A stretch of DNA of 64,000 nt, taken from the NCBI RefSeq assembly GCF_900091435.1, contig NZ_FMCS01000001.1, positions 1,053,512 to 1,117,511 on the forward strand, given 5' to 3'. Under the pieces are notes generated by a model. The model was not told the origin of the DNA, did no database searches, and saw nothing but the letters and a program-made list of their open reading frames with translations. The stretch comes from Micromonospora chaiyaphumensis (lineage in GTDB: Bacteria > Actinomycetota > Actinomycetes > Mycobacteriales > Micromonosporaceae). This document shows positions 52,690 to 61,490 of the stretch, piece by piece. Both the position numbers and the translations under genes were made by a program. The number at the start of each line of letters is the position of its first letter. The stretch's first letter is position 1.

Positions 52690-54202
52690 TACTTCTCAGT
52701 GCGCTTCAGCGAGCACACGATCAGCAGTCTCGCCTTGCGGCGGGACGGTTCCGGTCTGACCCGCATGCGCGGGGCCGGGTTGACGCTTCACAGCCACCAG
52801 CCCTGCGGGCAAGGTCTTACGGTCGGCTCCACGTCCTGCCACCGGGCCACTCCCGGCAGGGTCGTACTCGGTCGCGAGCGCGGCCAGGTTACGTGCGGCG
52901 TTGAGGTCCCGATCGAGGACCATGCCGCACTCCTGACATCGGTATTCACGCTCGGACAGGGCCAGCTTGGTTTTCACCGCGCCACAGTCCGAGCAGGTCT
53001 TCGAGGACGGATACCAGCGGTCGGCGACGACAAGCTGCCCACCGTTCCACTCGGTCTTGTAGGCCAACTGCCGGCGGAGTTCACCGAGGCTGGCGTCAGC
53101 GATGTGCCGTGCCAGCCGACGGTTACGCAGCATCCCAGTGACGTTGAGGTCTTCCACCACGACCGTGCCGTGCTCGCGAGCGAGGCGGGTGGTCAGCTTG
53201 TGCAGGCCGTCGCGGCGCAGGTTCGCGATACGAGCGTGAGCGCGGCCGAGGCGGGCAGAGGCGCGCCGCCACCGGTTCGACGGCTGCTGCCCGGTCCTAC
53301 GGTCGGGGCCCGTCCTGCGGGACAGTGCCCGACCCAGCCGGCGCAGCCGTTGCTGCGCGTCGACCAGATGGCGGGGGTTGGGCACCATCTCGCCAGTGGA
53401 CAGCACGGCAAGGTGCTTGACGCCAACATCGACACCGACCACCGAGGCGGGCCGGGCCGGCGCACGGTCAGCCCGCTCGACCTGGACGGTGAAGGAGACA
53501 TGCCATCGTTCGCCGTCACGCCGGACGGATGCGGACATGATGCGGGCGGTGCCGTTGTCGATGCGGCGGGCCAACTTCCGGGCGGACTCGTGTAGCTTCA
53601 ACGGTCCCAGGCGGGGCAACACCACATGCTTACGGTCCGGCTCCACCCGGATCGCGCCTGTCGTGAACCGCACGGACGGCGTCGTGCGACGGCGGGACTT
53701 GAACCGGGGGAACCTGACCGTGCGGCCGGCCCGCTGGCCGCCGCGGGAGTCCGACCAGTTTTTCAAGGCGCGGGCGAGCGCGTCGAGGCCGGTGTTGAAC
53801 GCTTCCTTCGAGCACTCCCGCCACCACGGCGCGACGTCTTCCTTGGCGGCATTCCACGCCTTGCGCAGCGCGGGCAGCGACCAGCCGAGCCCCGGGGTCA
53901 GCAGTTCGTCGGACACACCGTAGGTGCGCTCGGCGGCACGCTGCGCCATGACGGCTTTCACCCGCGCCAGTGCCCAGTTATGGGCAACCCGAGCAGCCCC
54001 GGCATGCGCCAGCACCGCCCGCTCCTGCGACGGGGTGAGGTCAAGGGCGTACCGGTACGCCTGCAACGTCCTCACGCCGGCCCGTGCTTCGTGACGGCGG
54101 CGATCGCTCGACCGGCACGGTCGGCCGCAACGCGCCGACCGAACAGTCGGGCGCACAGCGACGGCTGGACACCCGTCACGTCGCGGCCCAATTCGTCGTC
54201 AA
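52690..54202 (-). mobile_element. solitary IS605-group (IS1341-type) tnpB element
   Basis: A tnpB gene without tnpA, about 1.5 kb. The left end is placed after TTGAC (54202-54198 on the minus strand), a typical target-adjacent motif of this group. It is followed by a subterminal hairpin-forming GCGACG...CGTCGC. The right end is close to the tnpB stop, 26 bp from the sensor gene start. Right-end and left-end boundaries are inferred from motifs and are not exact. Confidence 0.5.
52696..54075 (-). CDS. tnpB: TnpB (IS605-type RNA-guided nuclease/transposon protein)
   Basis: A 459-residue TnpB. The N-terminal part starts LQAYRYALDLTPSQERAVLAHAGAARVAHNWAL. The RuvC-like nuclease has its aspartate in VVGVDVGVKHLAVL, glutamate in VVVEDLNVTGML and final aspartate in DRDLNAARN; the zinc ribbon is CSDCG...CQECG. 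All three acidic residues are intact, so an active RNA-guided nuclease is plausible, using an omega RNA from the 3' end of the element. GTG at 54075 fits the usual family start. No TnpA transposase is nearby, so transposition would need help in trans. Confidence 0.92.
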   Translation of the reverse strand: MRTLQAYRYALDLTPSQERAVLAHAGAARVAHNWALARVKAVMAQRAAERTYGVSDELLTPGLGWSLPALRKAWNAAKEDVAPWWRECSKEAFNTGLDALARALKNWSDSRGGQRAGRTVRFPRFKSRRRTTPSVRFTTGAIRVEPDRKHVVLPRLGPLKLHESARKLARRIDNGTARIMSASVRRDGERWHVSFTVQVERADRAPARPASVVGVDVGVKHLAVLSTGEMVPNPRHLVDAQQRLRRLGRALSRRTGPDRRTGQQPSNRWRRASARLGRAHARIANLRRDGLHKLTTRLAREHGTVVVEDLNVTGMLRNRRLARHIADASLGELRRQLAYKTEWNGGQLVVADRWYPSSKTCSDCGAVKTKLALSEREYRCQECGMVLDRDLNAARNLAALATEYDPAGSGPVAGRGADRKTLPAGLVAVKRQPGPAHAGQTGTVPPQGETADRVLAEAH

Positions 54203-54342
54203 CCCCTCAAAAACACCAAGATGGCCCGGCAGCGCTCACTGCTGACCGCCCCCTCGGCCATAACGCCATGGGGAGCGGAAGTCCATCCAACCAGGCCGGC
54301 GGGCGGTGTCAAACGGACCGGCCAGCCGCACGAGCAGGAAGG

Positions 54343-55746
54343 TCAGCGCGGGGGGCGGGCGGCTACGGTGTTCGGCGCGTCCCGGTCGTCCGTCCGGCCG
54401 ATGCCGCCCACGTGCGCCGCCTCGGCGATGCGGCCGAGCGCCACCAGCGCGGCCCCGGTGGCCCCGATCTCCGGGTTGCGCTGGTGGCGCACCGGACGCG
54501 GGGCCAGCGCCTCGACGAAGGCGGCCCGCCACCAGGCCGAGGCGGCCATCGCGCCGCCGCCGAGCACCACCTCGGCCGGCTCGCCCACCCCGGCCTCCAG
54601 CAGCGCGAGATCCTGGGCGACCAGCCCGCACATCTCGGTCATGAGCACGGCGAGGATGTCGACGGCCGTGGTGCCGAAGCTCAGGCCGCGCAGCTCCCCG
54701 GAGCCGGCCGGGGTGACCCCGGGCGGCCGGTCCCCGCCCAGCCGGGGGTTGGCCCGCAGGGTGCGGCTCGCACCGGCCCGGGCCAGCGCCGCCTCCAGCT
54801 CGGCGCCGGGGGGCAGCCGCAGCTCCCGGGCCGCCCAGGCGAACAGGTTCCCGCCGCTGGAGTACGCGGCCCCGGTCACCACGTGCTCGTGGTCCACCCG
54901 GTAGCGCCAGAGCTGTTCGGGCAGCGGCGGCAGCTCCGCACCGGCCGGCACGGCCTGGAGCAGGCGTACCGCGGCCGAGGTGCCGACGGTGATCGCGGCG
55001 CGGGACGGGTCGACGCAGCCGGAGCCCACGTTGGACGCCGCGCCGTCGCCGACCGGGGCGGCCCAGCGGGCGTCGGTGAGCTGCGGCCAGCGCTGGGCGT
55101 ACTCGACACGGAGCCGGCCGCGCCACCGCTGCGGGGCCAGCGCCGGCAGGTCCTCGGGGCGGACTCCGGCCAGCTCGCACGCCTCGGCGTCCCACTCCAG
55201 CCGGCGCAGGTCGAGCAGCCCGGTGCCGGAGGCCATCGACACGGACATCGGCGCCTCGTCGAGCAGCACGCCGAGGGCGTACTCGACCAGCCCGCCGAAG
55301 CGGGTGACCGGGGTGCCGCAGTGCTCCCGCAGCCAGGGCAGCCGCATCGTCCAGTAGCAGCGGTGCCACCAGGCGCCGGTGCGCGCGTGGAAGGCGTCCG
55401 GATCGGCCGGCCCGCCGGCCCCGGGAAGGGCCTCCGGCCGGGTGTCCATCCAGGTGAGCACCGGGCCGAGGGGCGCGCCGTCGGCGCTCAGCGGCAGCAC
55501 CGAGTGCCACTGGGCCGAGGTGGCGACCAGCTCGACGTCGCGCAGGTGCCCGCCGGCGGCCAGCTCGTCCAGGCACTCCATGAGGCAGGCCAGGTAGCGG
55601 GGGCCGTCCAGGGTGCCGCTGCCGTCGTCCCCGGTCACCAGGTGCACCTTCCGCCGGGCCAGCGCGCCGGGGCGCGGAACGGCGTCCGCGTCCAGCACGA
55701 GCCCGCGCACCGAGGAGGTGCCCAGGTCCAGAGCGAGAATGTCCAT
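54343..55746 (-). CDS. FGGY-family carbohydrate kinase
   Basis: A 467-residue sugar kinase. It opens with the ATP-binding DLGTSSVRGLVLDADAV; the FGGY signature-type ITVGTSAAVRLL and the C-terminal LGGGAMAASAWWRAAFVEAL and GATGAALVALG are visible. The ordering resembles xylulokinase/gluconokinase-like members of actinobacteria, and the substrate cannot be fixed from sequence. It stands alone upstream of the TrpEG region on the opposite strand; no transporter or isomerase for a pentose is adjacent. Confidence 0.85.
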   Translation of the reverse strand: MDILALDLGTSSVRGLVLDADAVPRPGALARRKVHLVTGDDGSGTLDGPRYLACLMECLDELAAGGHLRDVELVATSAQWHSVLPLSADGAPLGPVLTWMDTRPEALPGAGGPADPDAFHARTGAWWHRCYWTMRLPWLREHCGTPVTRFGGLVEYALGVLLDEAPMSVSMASGTGLLDLRRLEWDAEACELAGVRPEDLPALAPQRWRGRLRVEYAQRWPQLTDARWAAPVGDGAASNVGSGCVDPSRAAITVGTSAAVRLLQAVPAGAELPPLPEQLWRYRVDHEHVVTGAAYSSGGNLFAWAARELRLPPGAELEAALARAGASRTLRANPRLGGDRPPGVTPAGSGELRGLSFGTTAVDILAVLMTEMCGLVAQDLALLEAGVGEPAEVVLGGGAMAASAWWRAAFVEALAPRPVRHQRNPEIGATGAALVALGRIAEAAHVGGIGRTDDRDAPNTVAARPPR

Positions 55747-55837
55747 CGCGGGTCAACCTACCCGCCGCGAGCGGCGGCGAAGCCAAGATCCGCGGGGCCG
55801 GCGCGGCGATCGGGTTCCGCGGCACGGCCCGCTCGCG

Positions 55838-55843
55838 TACAGT
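55838..55843 (+). promoter_or_regulatory. -10 element of the trp leader transcript
   Basis: TACAGT lies exactly 7 nt before the ATG of the leader peptide, the spacing of leaderless actinobacterial promoters. Confidence 0.65.
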
Positions 55844-55850
55844 GATCGCC

Positions 55851-55910
55851 ATGCCCGCGCACCTGACCTGCTGGTGGCCCGCCGACCCGGCGGCCCATCC
55901 CCGCGCGTAG
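55851..55910 (+). CDS. trp leader peptide with tandem Trp codons
   Basis: A 19-codon leader with adjacent Trp codons (TGG TGG at 55872-55877) and the ending PADPAAHPRA. Known actinomycete trpE leaders have the same layout (for example a WWW run followed by PAAH in Streptomyces). It precedes the TrpEG-type synthase gene by 94 bp. Ribosome stalling at the Trp codons when tryptophan is low would favour readthrough of the following hairpin. It is too short for routine gene calling. Confidence 0.85.
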   Translation: MPAHLTCWWPADPAAHPRA

Positions 55911-55919
55911 CTTCCCCAC

Positions 55920-55943
55920 GCGGCCGCCCGACGAGGCGGCCGC
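55920..55943 (+). terminator. trp attenuator hairpin
   Basis: A 9-bp perfect stem GCGGCCGCC/GGCGGCCGC with a 6-nt loop, 9 bp after the leader stop. Its position between the Trp-rich leader peptide and the synthase gene fits an attenuator. The following CGGTCTCTCC is only weakly T-rich. Confidence 0.65.
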
Positions 55944-56004
55944 CGGTCTCTCCCGGCACTCCGGGTCGCCCCACCGGCGGCCTCCGGCCCACCGAGGAGA
56001 CCCC

Positions 56005-57924
56005 ATGACCCGCCCGCACGACCCGCTCGCCGCCGTCGCGGCCGGCCGCGACCCCGGCCCCTTCGCGCTCGTCCGCCGCGAGGGCGCCGACCACGTCGAC
56101 CTGTTCACCGGTCCGGTACGCACGGCCGACCGGCTCGCCGACCTCCCGCTGCCCGACGGCGGCGCCGGGCCCCGCACGCTCGCCCTGGTCCCCTACCGGC
56201 AGATCGCCGAGCGCGGCTTCGCCTGCGTGGACGACGGCCTGCCGCTGGAGTGCCTGATCGTCTCCGAGCACCGGCGGCTCCCGCTCGACGAGGTGCTGGC
56301 GGCCCTGCCCGACGCGCCGGTGGTGACCCGGGACGCCGCCTTCGACATCTCCGACGCCGAGTACGCGGAGACCGTGGGCCGGGTGCTGAGCGACGAGATC
56401 GGCCGGGGCGAGGGCGCCAACTTCGTCATCCACCGCACCCTGCGGGCAAGCGTCGAGGGCGTGCCGCTGGTGTCCGCCCTGGCGGCGCTGCGCCGGCTGC
56501 TGTTGCGCGAGCGGGGCGCGTACTGGACGTTCGTGGTGCACACCGGCAGCCGGACCCTGGTCGGGGCGAGCCCGGAACGGCACGTCAGCGTCGACGACGG
56601 CCTGGTCATGATGAACCCGATCAGCGGCACCTTCCGGCACACCGGCGCCGCGGCGGACCGGGCGGCGCTGCTGCGCTTCCTCCACGACCCGAAGGAGGTC
56701 GAGGAGCTGTACATGGTGCTCGACGAGGAGCTGAAGATGATGGCCACCGTCGCCGAGCACGGCGGCCAGGTGGTCGGGCCGTACCTGAAGGAGATGGCGC
56801 ACCTCGCGCACACCGAGTACCTGCTGGCCGGGCGGGGCTCGCTGGACGTCCGGGAGGTGCTGCGGGAGACCATGTTCGCGCCCACGGTCACCGGCAGCCC
56901 GATGGAGAACGCCTGCCGGGTGATCGCCCGGCACGAGCGGACCGGCCGGCGCTACTACGCCGGGGTGCTCGCCCTGCTCGGCCGCGACGAGCAGGGCCGG
57001 CAGACCCTCGACGCGCCGATCCTGATCCGCACCGCCGAACTCTCCCCCGACGGCGACCTGCGGGTGCCGGTCGGTGCGACGCTGGTCCGGCACTCGACGG
57101 CCGAGGGCGAGGTGGCCGAGACGCACGCCAAGGCGGCCGGTGTGCTGGCCGCGCTCGGCCTCGGCCCCGACGCCCCGGCCGGTGGCGGCGAGCCCGCGCT
57201 GCGGTACGCCGACGACCCCGAGGTACGCGCCGCGCTGGCCGCCCGGAACACGCCGCTGGCCCGGTTCTGGCTGGACCAGCGCGTCCCGGGGGCGACCGTT
57301 CTGCCGGGGCTGGCCGGCCGCCGCGCGCTGATCGTGGACGGTGAGGACACCTTCACCGGGATGCTCGCCCACCAGCTCGGCGCGCTCGGGCTGGCGGTGA
57401 CCCGCCGGGACTGGCACGACGCCGGCCCGGTCGACGGGCACGACCTCGTGGTGGTCGGTCCCGGCCCGGGCGACCCGAACGACCTCGCCGAGCCGAAGAT
57501 GGCGAGCATGCGAGGGCTGCTGGCGGAGCTGCTCGCGGCGGGGCGGCCCACCCTGGCGGTCTGCCTCGGCCACCAGCTCCTCGCCGGCCTGCTGGGGCTG
57601 CCGCTGCACCGGCGGGACGCGGCCTACCAGGGGCTGCCGCGGGACGTGCCGGTGTTCGGGGCGACCCGCCGCGTGGGCTTCTACTCCAGCTTCACGGCCC
57701 GCTCCGGCGCGGACCGGATCGCCACCGCGTACGGCACGGTGGAGCTGTCCCGGGACCCGGCGGACGGGGCGGTGCACGCCCTGCGCGGGGCGGGCTTCGC
57801 CGGCGTGCAGTTCCATCCGGAGTCGGTGCTCAGCCGGGACGGCATGGCGGTCCTGGCGGATCTGCTCGGGCACCTCCTGGCCCATCCGGCGCTGACCGCG
57901 CATGGACCGGCCGATCGCGGGTAG
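56005..57924 (+). CDS. fused anthranilate synthase (TrpEG-type, PhzE-like layout)
   Basis: A 639-residue protein. Residues 1-400 form the chorismate-binding domain, with GANFVIHRTLRASVEG, SPERHVSVDDGLVMMNPISGTFRHTG and HTEYLLAGRGSLDVREVLRETMFAPTVTGSPMENACRVI. Residues 430-639 form the glutamine amidotransferase, with nucleophile C520 in AVCLGHQLLAG and QFHPES near the end. Fused TrpEG enzymes make anthranilate; PhzE-type homologues make 2-amino-2-deoxyisochorismate. The tryptophan-codon leader argues for anthranilate and the tryptophan pathway. ATG at 56005 follows a GAGGAG site. Confidence 0.88.
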   Translation: MTRPHDPLAAVAAGRDPGPFALVRREGADHVDLFTGPVRTADRLADLPLPDGGAGPRTLALVPYRQIAERGFACVDDGLPLECLIVSEHRRLPLDEVLAALPDAPVVTRDAAFDISDAEYAETVGRVLSDEIGRGEGANFVIHRTLRASVEGVPLVSALAALRRLLLRERGAYWTFVVHTGSRTLVGASPERHVSVDDGLVMMNPISGTFRHTGAAADRAALLRFLHDPKEVEELYMVLDEELKMMATVAEHGGQVVGPYLKEMAHLAHTEYLLAGRGSLDVREVLRETMFAPTVTGSPMENACRVIARHERTGRRYYAGVLALLGRDEQGRQTLDAPILIRTAELSPDGDLRVPVGATLVRHSTAEGEVAETHAKAAGVLAALGLGPDAPAGGGEPALRYADDPEVRAALAARNTPLARFWLDQRVPGATVLPGLAGRRALIVDGEDTFTGMLAHQLGALGLAVTRRDWHDAGPVDGHDLVVVGPGPGDPNDLAEPKMASMRGLLAELLAAGRPTLAVCLGHQLLAGLLGLPLHRRDAAYQGLPRDVPVFGATRRVGFYSSFTARSGADRIATAYGTVELSRDPADGAVHALRGAGFAGVQFHPESVLSRDGMAVLADLLGHLLAHPALTAHGPADRG

Positions 57925-57934
57925 GGCGAGGGGC

Positions 57935-57980
57935 GACCGGTGGTGCGGACGAGCCGAGAGCCCTCGTCCGGCCACCGGTC
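57935..57980. terminator. bidirectional two-tier hairpin
   Basis: Outer arms GACCGGTGG/CCACCGGTC and inner arms CGGACGAG/CTCGTCCG form one long imperfect hairpin between the convergent synthase and WrbA genes. Confidence 0.7.
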
Positions 57981-57994
57981 ACTCGGGGTCTGGC

Positions 57995-58612
57995 TCAGCC
58001 CGCCAGGCCCTTCTTCAGCGCCATGCCCATCTGCACGGCCCGCTTCGCGGTCAGCGCGGTGGCACCGAGGGCCACATGGTCCGGGGGGTTCTCGCCGTTG
58101 TTGCTGGTGTGCGAGGCCCCGTACGGGTTGCCGGCGACGAACTGGCTGGGGTCGGTGTAGCCGGGGGTCACCACGATGCCGCCCCAGTGGTAGAAGACCG
58201 TGTACAGCGACAGCAGGGTGGCCTCCTGGCCGCCGTGCGCCGTGGCGGTCGAGGTGAAGCCGGTGTACACCTTGTTCGCCAGCGCGCCCTGGGCCCACAG
58301 CGGGCCGGTGGTGTCGATGAACTGCTTGAGCTGGGCGGCGACCATGCCGTAGCGGGTCGGCGCGCCCATGATGACGACGTCGGCCCAGGAGAGGTCGTCC
58401 GGCTGCGCCTCCTCCACGTCCTGCGTCTCCAGGCGGTGCGCCTGCCAGCCCGAGTTCGAGCGGATCGCCTCGTCCGGCGCCAGCTCACGAACCTTGCGCA
58501 GGCGTACCTCGGCTCCGGCCTCCCCGGCGGCCTCGACCGCCGCCTGCGCCATCTGGTAGGTGATTCCGGTCGCGCTGTAATAGATCACCGCGGCCTTGAC
58601 CTGGCCATCCAT
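57995..58612 (-). CDS. wrbA: WrbA-type NAD(P)H:quinone oxidoreductase
   Basis: A 205-residue flavodoxin-fold protein. The FMN phosphate loop is YYSATGITYQMAQA at residues 12-25, and the family segments VIMGAPTRYGMVAAQLKQFIDTTGPLW and FTSTATAHGGQEATLLSLY are present. WrbA enzymes reduce quinones by two electrons and protect against oxidative stress. The 310-bp gap upstream (58613-58922) holds no gene; it has an AACTTGC-N17-GCAAGTT inverted repeat (58737-58767) that may be part of its control. Confidence 0.92.
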   Translation of the reverse strand: MDGQVKAAVIYYSATGITYQMAQAAVEAAGEAGAEVRLRKVRELAPDEAIRSNSGWQAHRLETQDVEEAQPDDLSWADVVIMGAPTRYGMVAAQLKQFIDTTGPLWAQGALANKVYTGFTSTATAHGGQEATLLSLYTVFYHWGGIVVTPGYTDPSQFVAGNPYGASHTSNNGENPPDHVALGATALTAKRAVQMGMALKKGLAG

Positions 58613-58922
58613 CAGACGATTCCTCCTCGTTTCGGGTCAGCTCCGGCGACTACCCGGCACTTGCGACGGCAAACGCCGGGCAGGAGATGCCGTCGTCGAC
58701 CCGCTTGTCCCGCGCCGCAGGTTGATCCGAGTCGATAACTTGCCCCGGCTCAAGATTTGCGCAAGTTCCGATGGAAACCGCTTCCCCGGATCGGGGTGCC
58801 CGGGGATCCTGATCCCACCGGTGCCGGCGTACCGCCGCCGCCCCGCACCGGGAACCTGAACGGGGGATCGCGCTCCGCCGGCGGCGTGGCTGGCGTAGCG
58901 CGATCAGGGGTGCTTCCCCGGT

Positions 58923-59306
58923 TCAGTCGTTGAGCTTGTCCCGCAGGTCGGTCACCCGCTTCTCCAGCCGGTCCACCGCCGCCTCGTTGTTGATGAACGT
59001 GCTGATGCCGGCGGCGAGTGCCAGCCCGATCAGCACCGCCAGGGCGCTGAGCACCAGACCGCCGATGGCCACCCCGCGCCCGGTGACGCCGGGGCGCCGG
59101 CTCATCCGCAGCCCGAAGATGCCCAGGATGACCCCGATGATCCCCAGCAGCAGCCCCACCGAGGCCAGGATCGCGGTCAGCACGCTGAGCAGGGCCGCCA
59201 CGCCGAAGACCAGCGAGAAGGTCGCCGCGGCGCTGGTCTTCGCCCCGCCCGCCGGTCCCGCGGGCCGGGCGGCGCCGCGGCGCATAGGTTCACTGGACGC
59301 TGTCAT
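58923..59306 (-). CDS. small DUF4190-like membrane protein
   Basis: A 127-residue protein with two membrane helices (TFSLVFGVAALLSVLTAILASVGLLLGIIGVILGIFGL and VAIGGLVLSALAVLIGLALAAG), matching the DUF4190 pattern. A short coiled C-terminus (NNEAAVDRLEKRVTDLRDKLND) follows. Function is unknown. ATG at 59306 is chosen over GTG at 59315 because the GAGG site is better spaced. Confidence 0.78.
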   Translation of the reverse strand: MTASSEPMRRGAARPAGPAGGAKTSAAATFSLVFGVAALLSVLTAILASVGLLLGIIGVILGIFGLRMSRRPGVTGRGVAIGGLVLSALAVLIGLALAAGISTFINNEAAVDRLEKRVTDLRDKLND

Positions 59307-59491
59307 CACCCACACCTCACATTCCTCGCACTGGTTGCCGGCGGCGCATCCCCGCTGCCGCCACGCTTATGCCTCGTGACGTTGCCTTCCACTCACCGCT
59401 GCTACTGCTTCTCCTGTTCGTCCCGATTCGGGGGAATGCCGCGCGCGCCGCCGGGGACTCGGGGGGTGACCCACGAGAGGAGAGACGAACC

Positions 59492-60220
59492 ATGCGACTC
59501 ACGGAGCAGCAGGTCCGCTCGCTGTACGGGCAGGACGTCCAGGACCGCTCGGGCGCGAAGATCGGCAGCGTGGGCCAGGTCTGGGCCGACCCCGCCGGCG
59601 AGGCGACCTGGGTCAGCGTGAAGACCGGGACCATGGGTCATCACGAGTCGATGGCGCCGCTCCAGGCGGCCCGCATGCAGCCGGACGGCCGCCTCCAGGT
59701 GCCGTACGACAAGGCGACCGTGCGCAGCGCTCCCAGTGTGGAGACCGGCACCGACCAGCCCCTCGGCACCGACCAGCTCACCCAGCTCTACCGGCACTAC
59801 CAGCTCGGGGAGCAGGCCGGGCCGGCGCCGCAGCGGATGCCGGGCGCGCCGGAGGTGGTGCGGTCCGAGGAGCGGCTGCGGGTCGGCACCGAGAGCGAGC
59901 CGGCCGGCACGGCCCGGCTGAGCAAGCGCGTGGTCACCGAGAACGTGCAGACGAGCGTGCCGGTCGAGCACGACGAGGTGACGGTGATCCACGAGCCGAT
60001 CAGCGAGGCCGACCGTAACGCCGCCCGGGCCGGCATCGGCGAGGAGCAGCGCGAGATGGAGCTGCGCGCCGAGCACCCGGTCGTCGCAAAGGAGCAGGTC
60101 CCGGTCGAGCGTGTCCGGCTGAACAAGGACGAGGTCGTCGAGGAGCAGCCGGTCAACGCGCAGGTCCGCCGGGAGCTGGTGGACGCCGACGTGCCGGAGC
60201 GGGCACGCCGCAATCGCTGA
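59492..60220 (+). CDS. PRC-barrel / DUF2382 (YsnF/AvaK) stress-type protein
   Basis: A 242-residue protein. The PRC-barrel covers residues 1-100 (LYGQDVQDRSGAKIGSVGQVW, TWVSVKTG), and the C-terminal DUF2382 domain covers about residues 127-240 (EERLRVGTESEPAGTARLSKRVVTENVQTSVPVEHDEVTVI, PVVAKEQVPVERVRLNKDEVVEEQ). This pairing is common in actinobacterial general stress proteins; no enzymatic role is established. ATG at 59492 has a GAGAGGAGA site. The upstream frame extension from 59369 is not needed. Confidence 0.88.
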   Translation: MRLTEQQVRSLYGQDVQDRSGAKIGSVGQVWADPAGEATWVSVKTGTMGHHESMAPLQAARMQPDGRLQVPYDKATVRSAPSVETGTDQPLGTDQLTQLYRHYQLGEQAGPAPQRMPGAPEVVRSEERLRVGTESEPAGTARLSKRVVTENVQTSVPVEHDEVTVIHEPISEADRNAARAGIGEEQREMELRAEHPVVAKEQVPVERVRLNKDEVVEEQPVNAQVRRELVDADVPERARRNR

Positions 60221-60334
60221 CGCGACGGCATCCCGGACGGGTGGGCCACGGCCCACCCGTCCGGTCGTCCGTCCGCCGGGAAACGTCGCACCCGCGACCT
60301 ACGCTGACCGTCCACGTTCAGGGGAGGTCGGCTC

Positions 60335-61438
60335 GTGACCGTACGCCTCACCGGCGCCGAGGCGCTGGCGCTGCGGATGACCAGCCTGCTGCTGCGCCCG
60401 CACCCGACCGCGCGACCGGAGAGCGTGGCCGGGGTGGTCGACTGGTTCGGCGCCATGCAGGCCCAGGACGCGGCGAGCGGCCTGTGGTCCCTCGGCGTAC
60501 GCCTGCCGGGCCGGACCCAGGACGACGTGCGCGCGGCGCTGGAGCGGCGCGAGGCGTTGCGCACCTGGCCGATGCGGGGCACGGTGCACCTGGTGCCGCC
60601 CCGGGACGCGCGGTGGATGCTGGCGGTGACCGGCGTCCGGGTGCTGGCCGGGGCGGCCACCCGGCGGACGCAGCTCGGGCTGACGGAGGCCGACGCGGAC
60701 CGCGCCGCCGACGTGCTGGGCGAGGCCCTCGCGGGCGGGGGCCGGCTCACCCGGGCCGAGTGCCTGGCCACGCTGCGGGCCGCCGGGCTGGACACCGACG
60801 GCCAGCGCGGCTACCACCTGCTGTGGTACGCGAGCCAGCGCGGCGTCACCTGCATCGCCCCGCACGTCGGCACCGAGCAGACGTTCGCGCTGCTCGACGA
60901 GTGGGCGCCCGATCCGCACCGCCCGGAACGGGACGAGGCGCTGGGCCTGCTGGCGCACCGCTACGTCCGCGGCCACGGCCCGGTGACCCGGCACGAGCTG
61001 GCCCGGTGGACCGGCCTCACGGTCACCGACGCCACCCGGGGCATCGCGGCGGCCGGCGACGCGCTCGCCCCGGTCGAGGTCGACGGTGCGCCGGCCGTCG
61101 TCGACGCCGCCCTGCTCGACGCGCCCCGGGCGCCGGTCGACGACGTGCACACGCTGCCCGGCTTCGACGAGTACCTGCTGGGCTACAAGGACCGCGCGCT
61201 GATGCTCGACCCGGCGCATGCGAACGCCGTCGTGCCCGGCAACAACGGGATCTTCCAGGCCACGGTGGTGCGCGGCGGCCGCACGGTCGGCATCTGGAAG
61301 CGGACCGTGGGCAAGCGGGCGGTCACCGTGACCGTGCAGCAGTTGACACCGTTCGACGCCCCGCTGCGGGCGCGCGTCGAGGCGGCCCTCGCCCGCTACG
61401 CCGACTTCCTCGGGCTGCCCCTGCGGCTCACCTGGTGA
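60335..61438 (+). CDS. winged-helix HTH_42 protein (AlkZ/YcaQ-type putative DNA glycosylase)
   Basis: A 367-residue protein of the HTH_42 superfamily. Three winged-helix-like units are interspersed: VDWFGAMQAQDAASGLWSLGVRLPG near residue 30, REALRTWPMRGTVHLVPPRDARWMLAV, and a C-terminal LPGFDEYLLGYKDRALMLDPAHANAVVPGNNGIFQATVV. Studied members (Streptomyces AlkZ, E. coli YcaQ) are DNA glycosylases that excise bulky adducts or unhook crosslinks, and AlkZ uses a Q-x-Q motif; QAQ is present here in the same segment. The substrate is unknown. GGGGAGG precedes the GTG. Confidence 0.8.
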   Translation: MTVRLTGAEALALRMTSLLLRPHPTARPESVAGVVDWFGAMQAQDAASGLWSLGVRLPGRTQDDVRAALERREALRTWPMRGTVHLVPPRDARWMLAVTGVRVLAGAATRRTQLGLTEADADRAADVLGEALAGGGRLTRAECLATLRAAGLDTDGQRGYHLLWYASQRGVTCIAPHVGTEQTFALLDEWAPDPHRPERDEALGLLAHRYVRGHGPVTRHELARWTGLTVTDATRGIAAAGDALAPVEVDGAPAVVDAALLDAPRAPVDDVHTLPGFDEYLLGYKDRALMLDPAHANAVVPGNNGIFQATVVRGGRTVGIWKRTVGKRAVTVTVQQLTPFDAPLRARVEAALARYADFLGLPLRLTW

Positions 61439-61446
61439 CAGCGCGA

Positions 61447-61477
61447 CCGGGCCGGTGGGCAGCGCCCACCGGCCCGG
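61447..61477. terminator. bidirectional terminator hairpin
   Basis: A 14-bp perfect stem with an AGC loop between the convergent HTH_42 and sugC genes. Confidence 0.75.
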
Positions 61478-61490
61478 ACCAGGGTGCCGC

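Noticed and set aside
58771..58786. TGGAAACCGCTTCCC resembling a LacI-family operator in the WrbA upstream gap
   Set aside because: The symmetry is imperfect, with an odd spacer, and no LacI regulator or sugar gene is adjacent.
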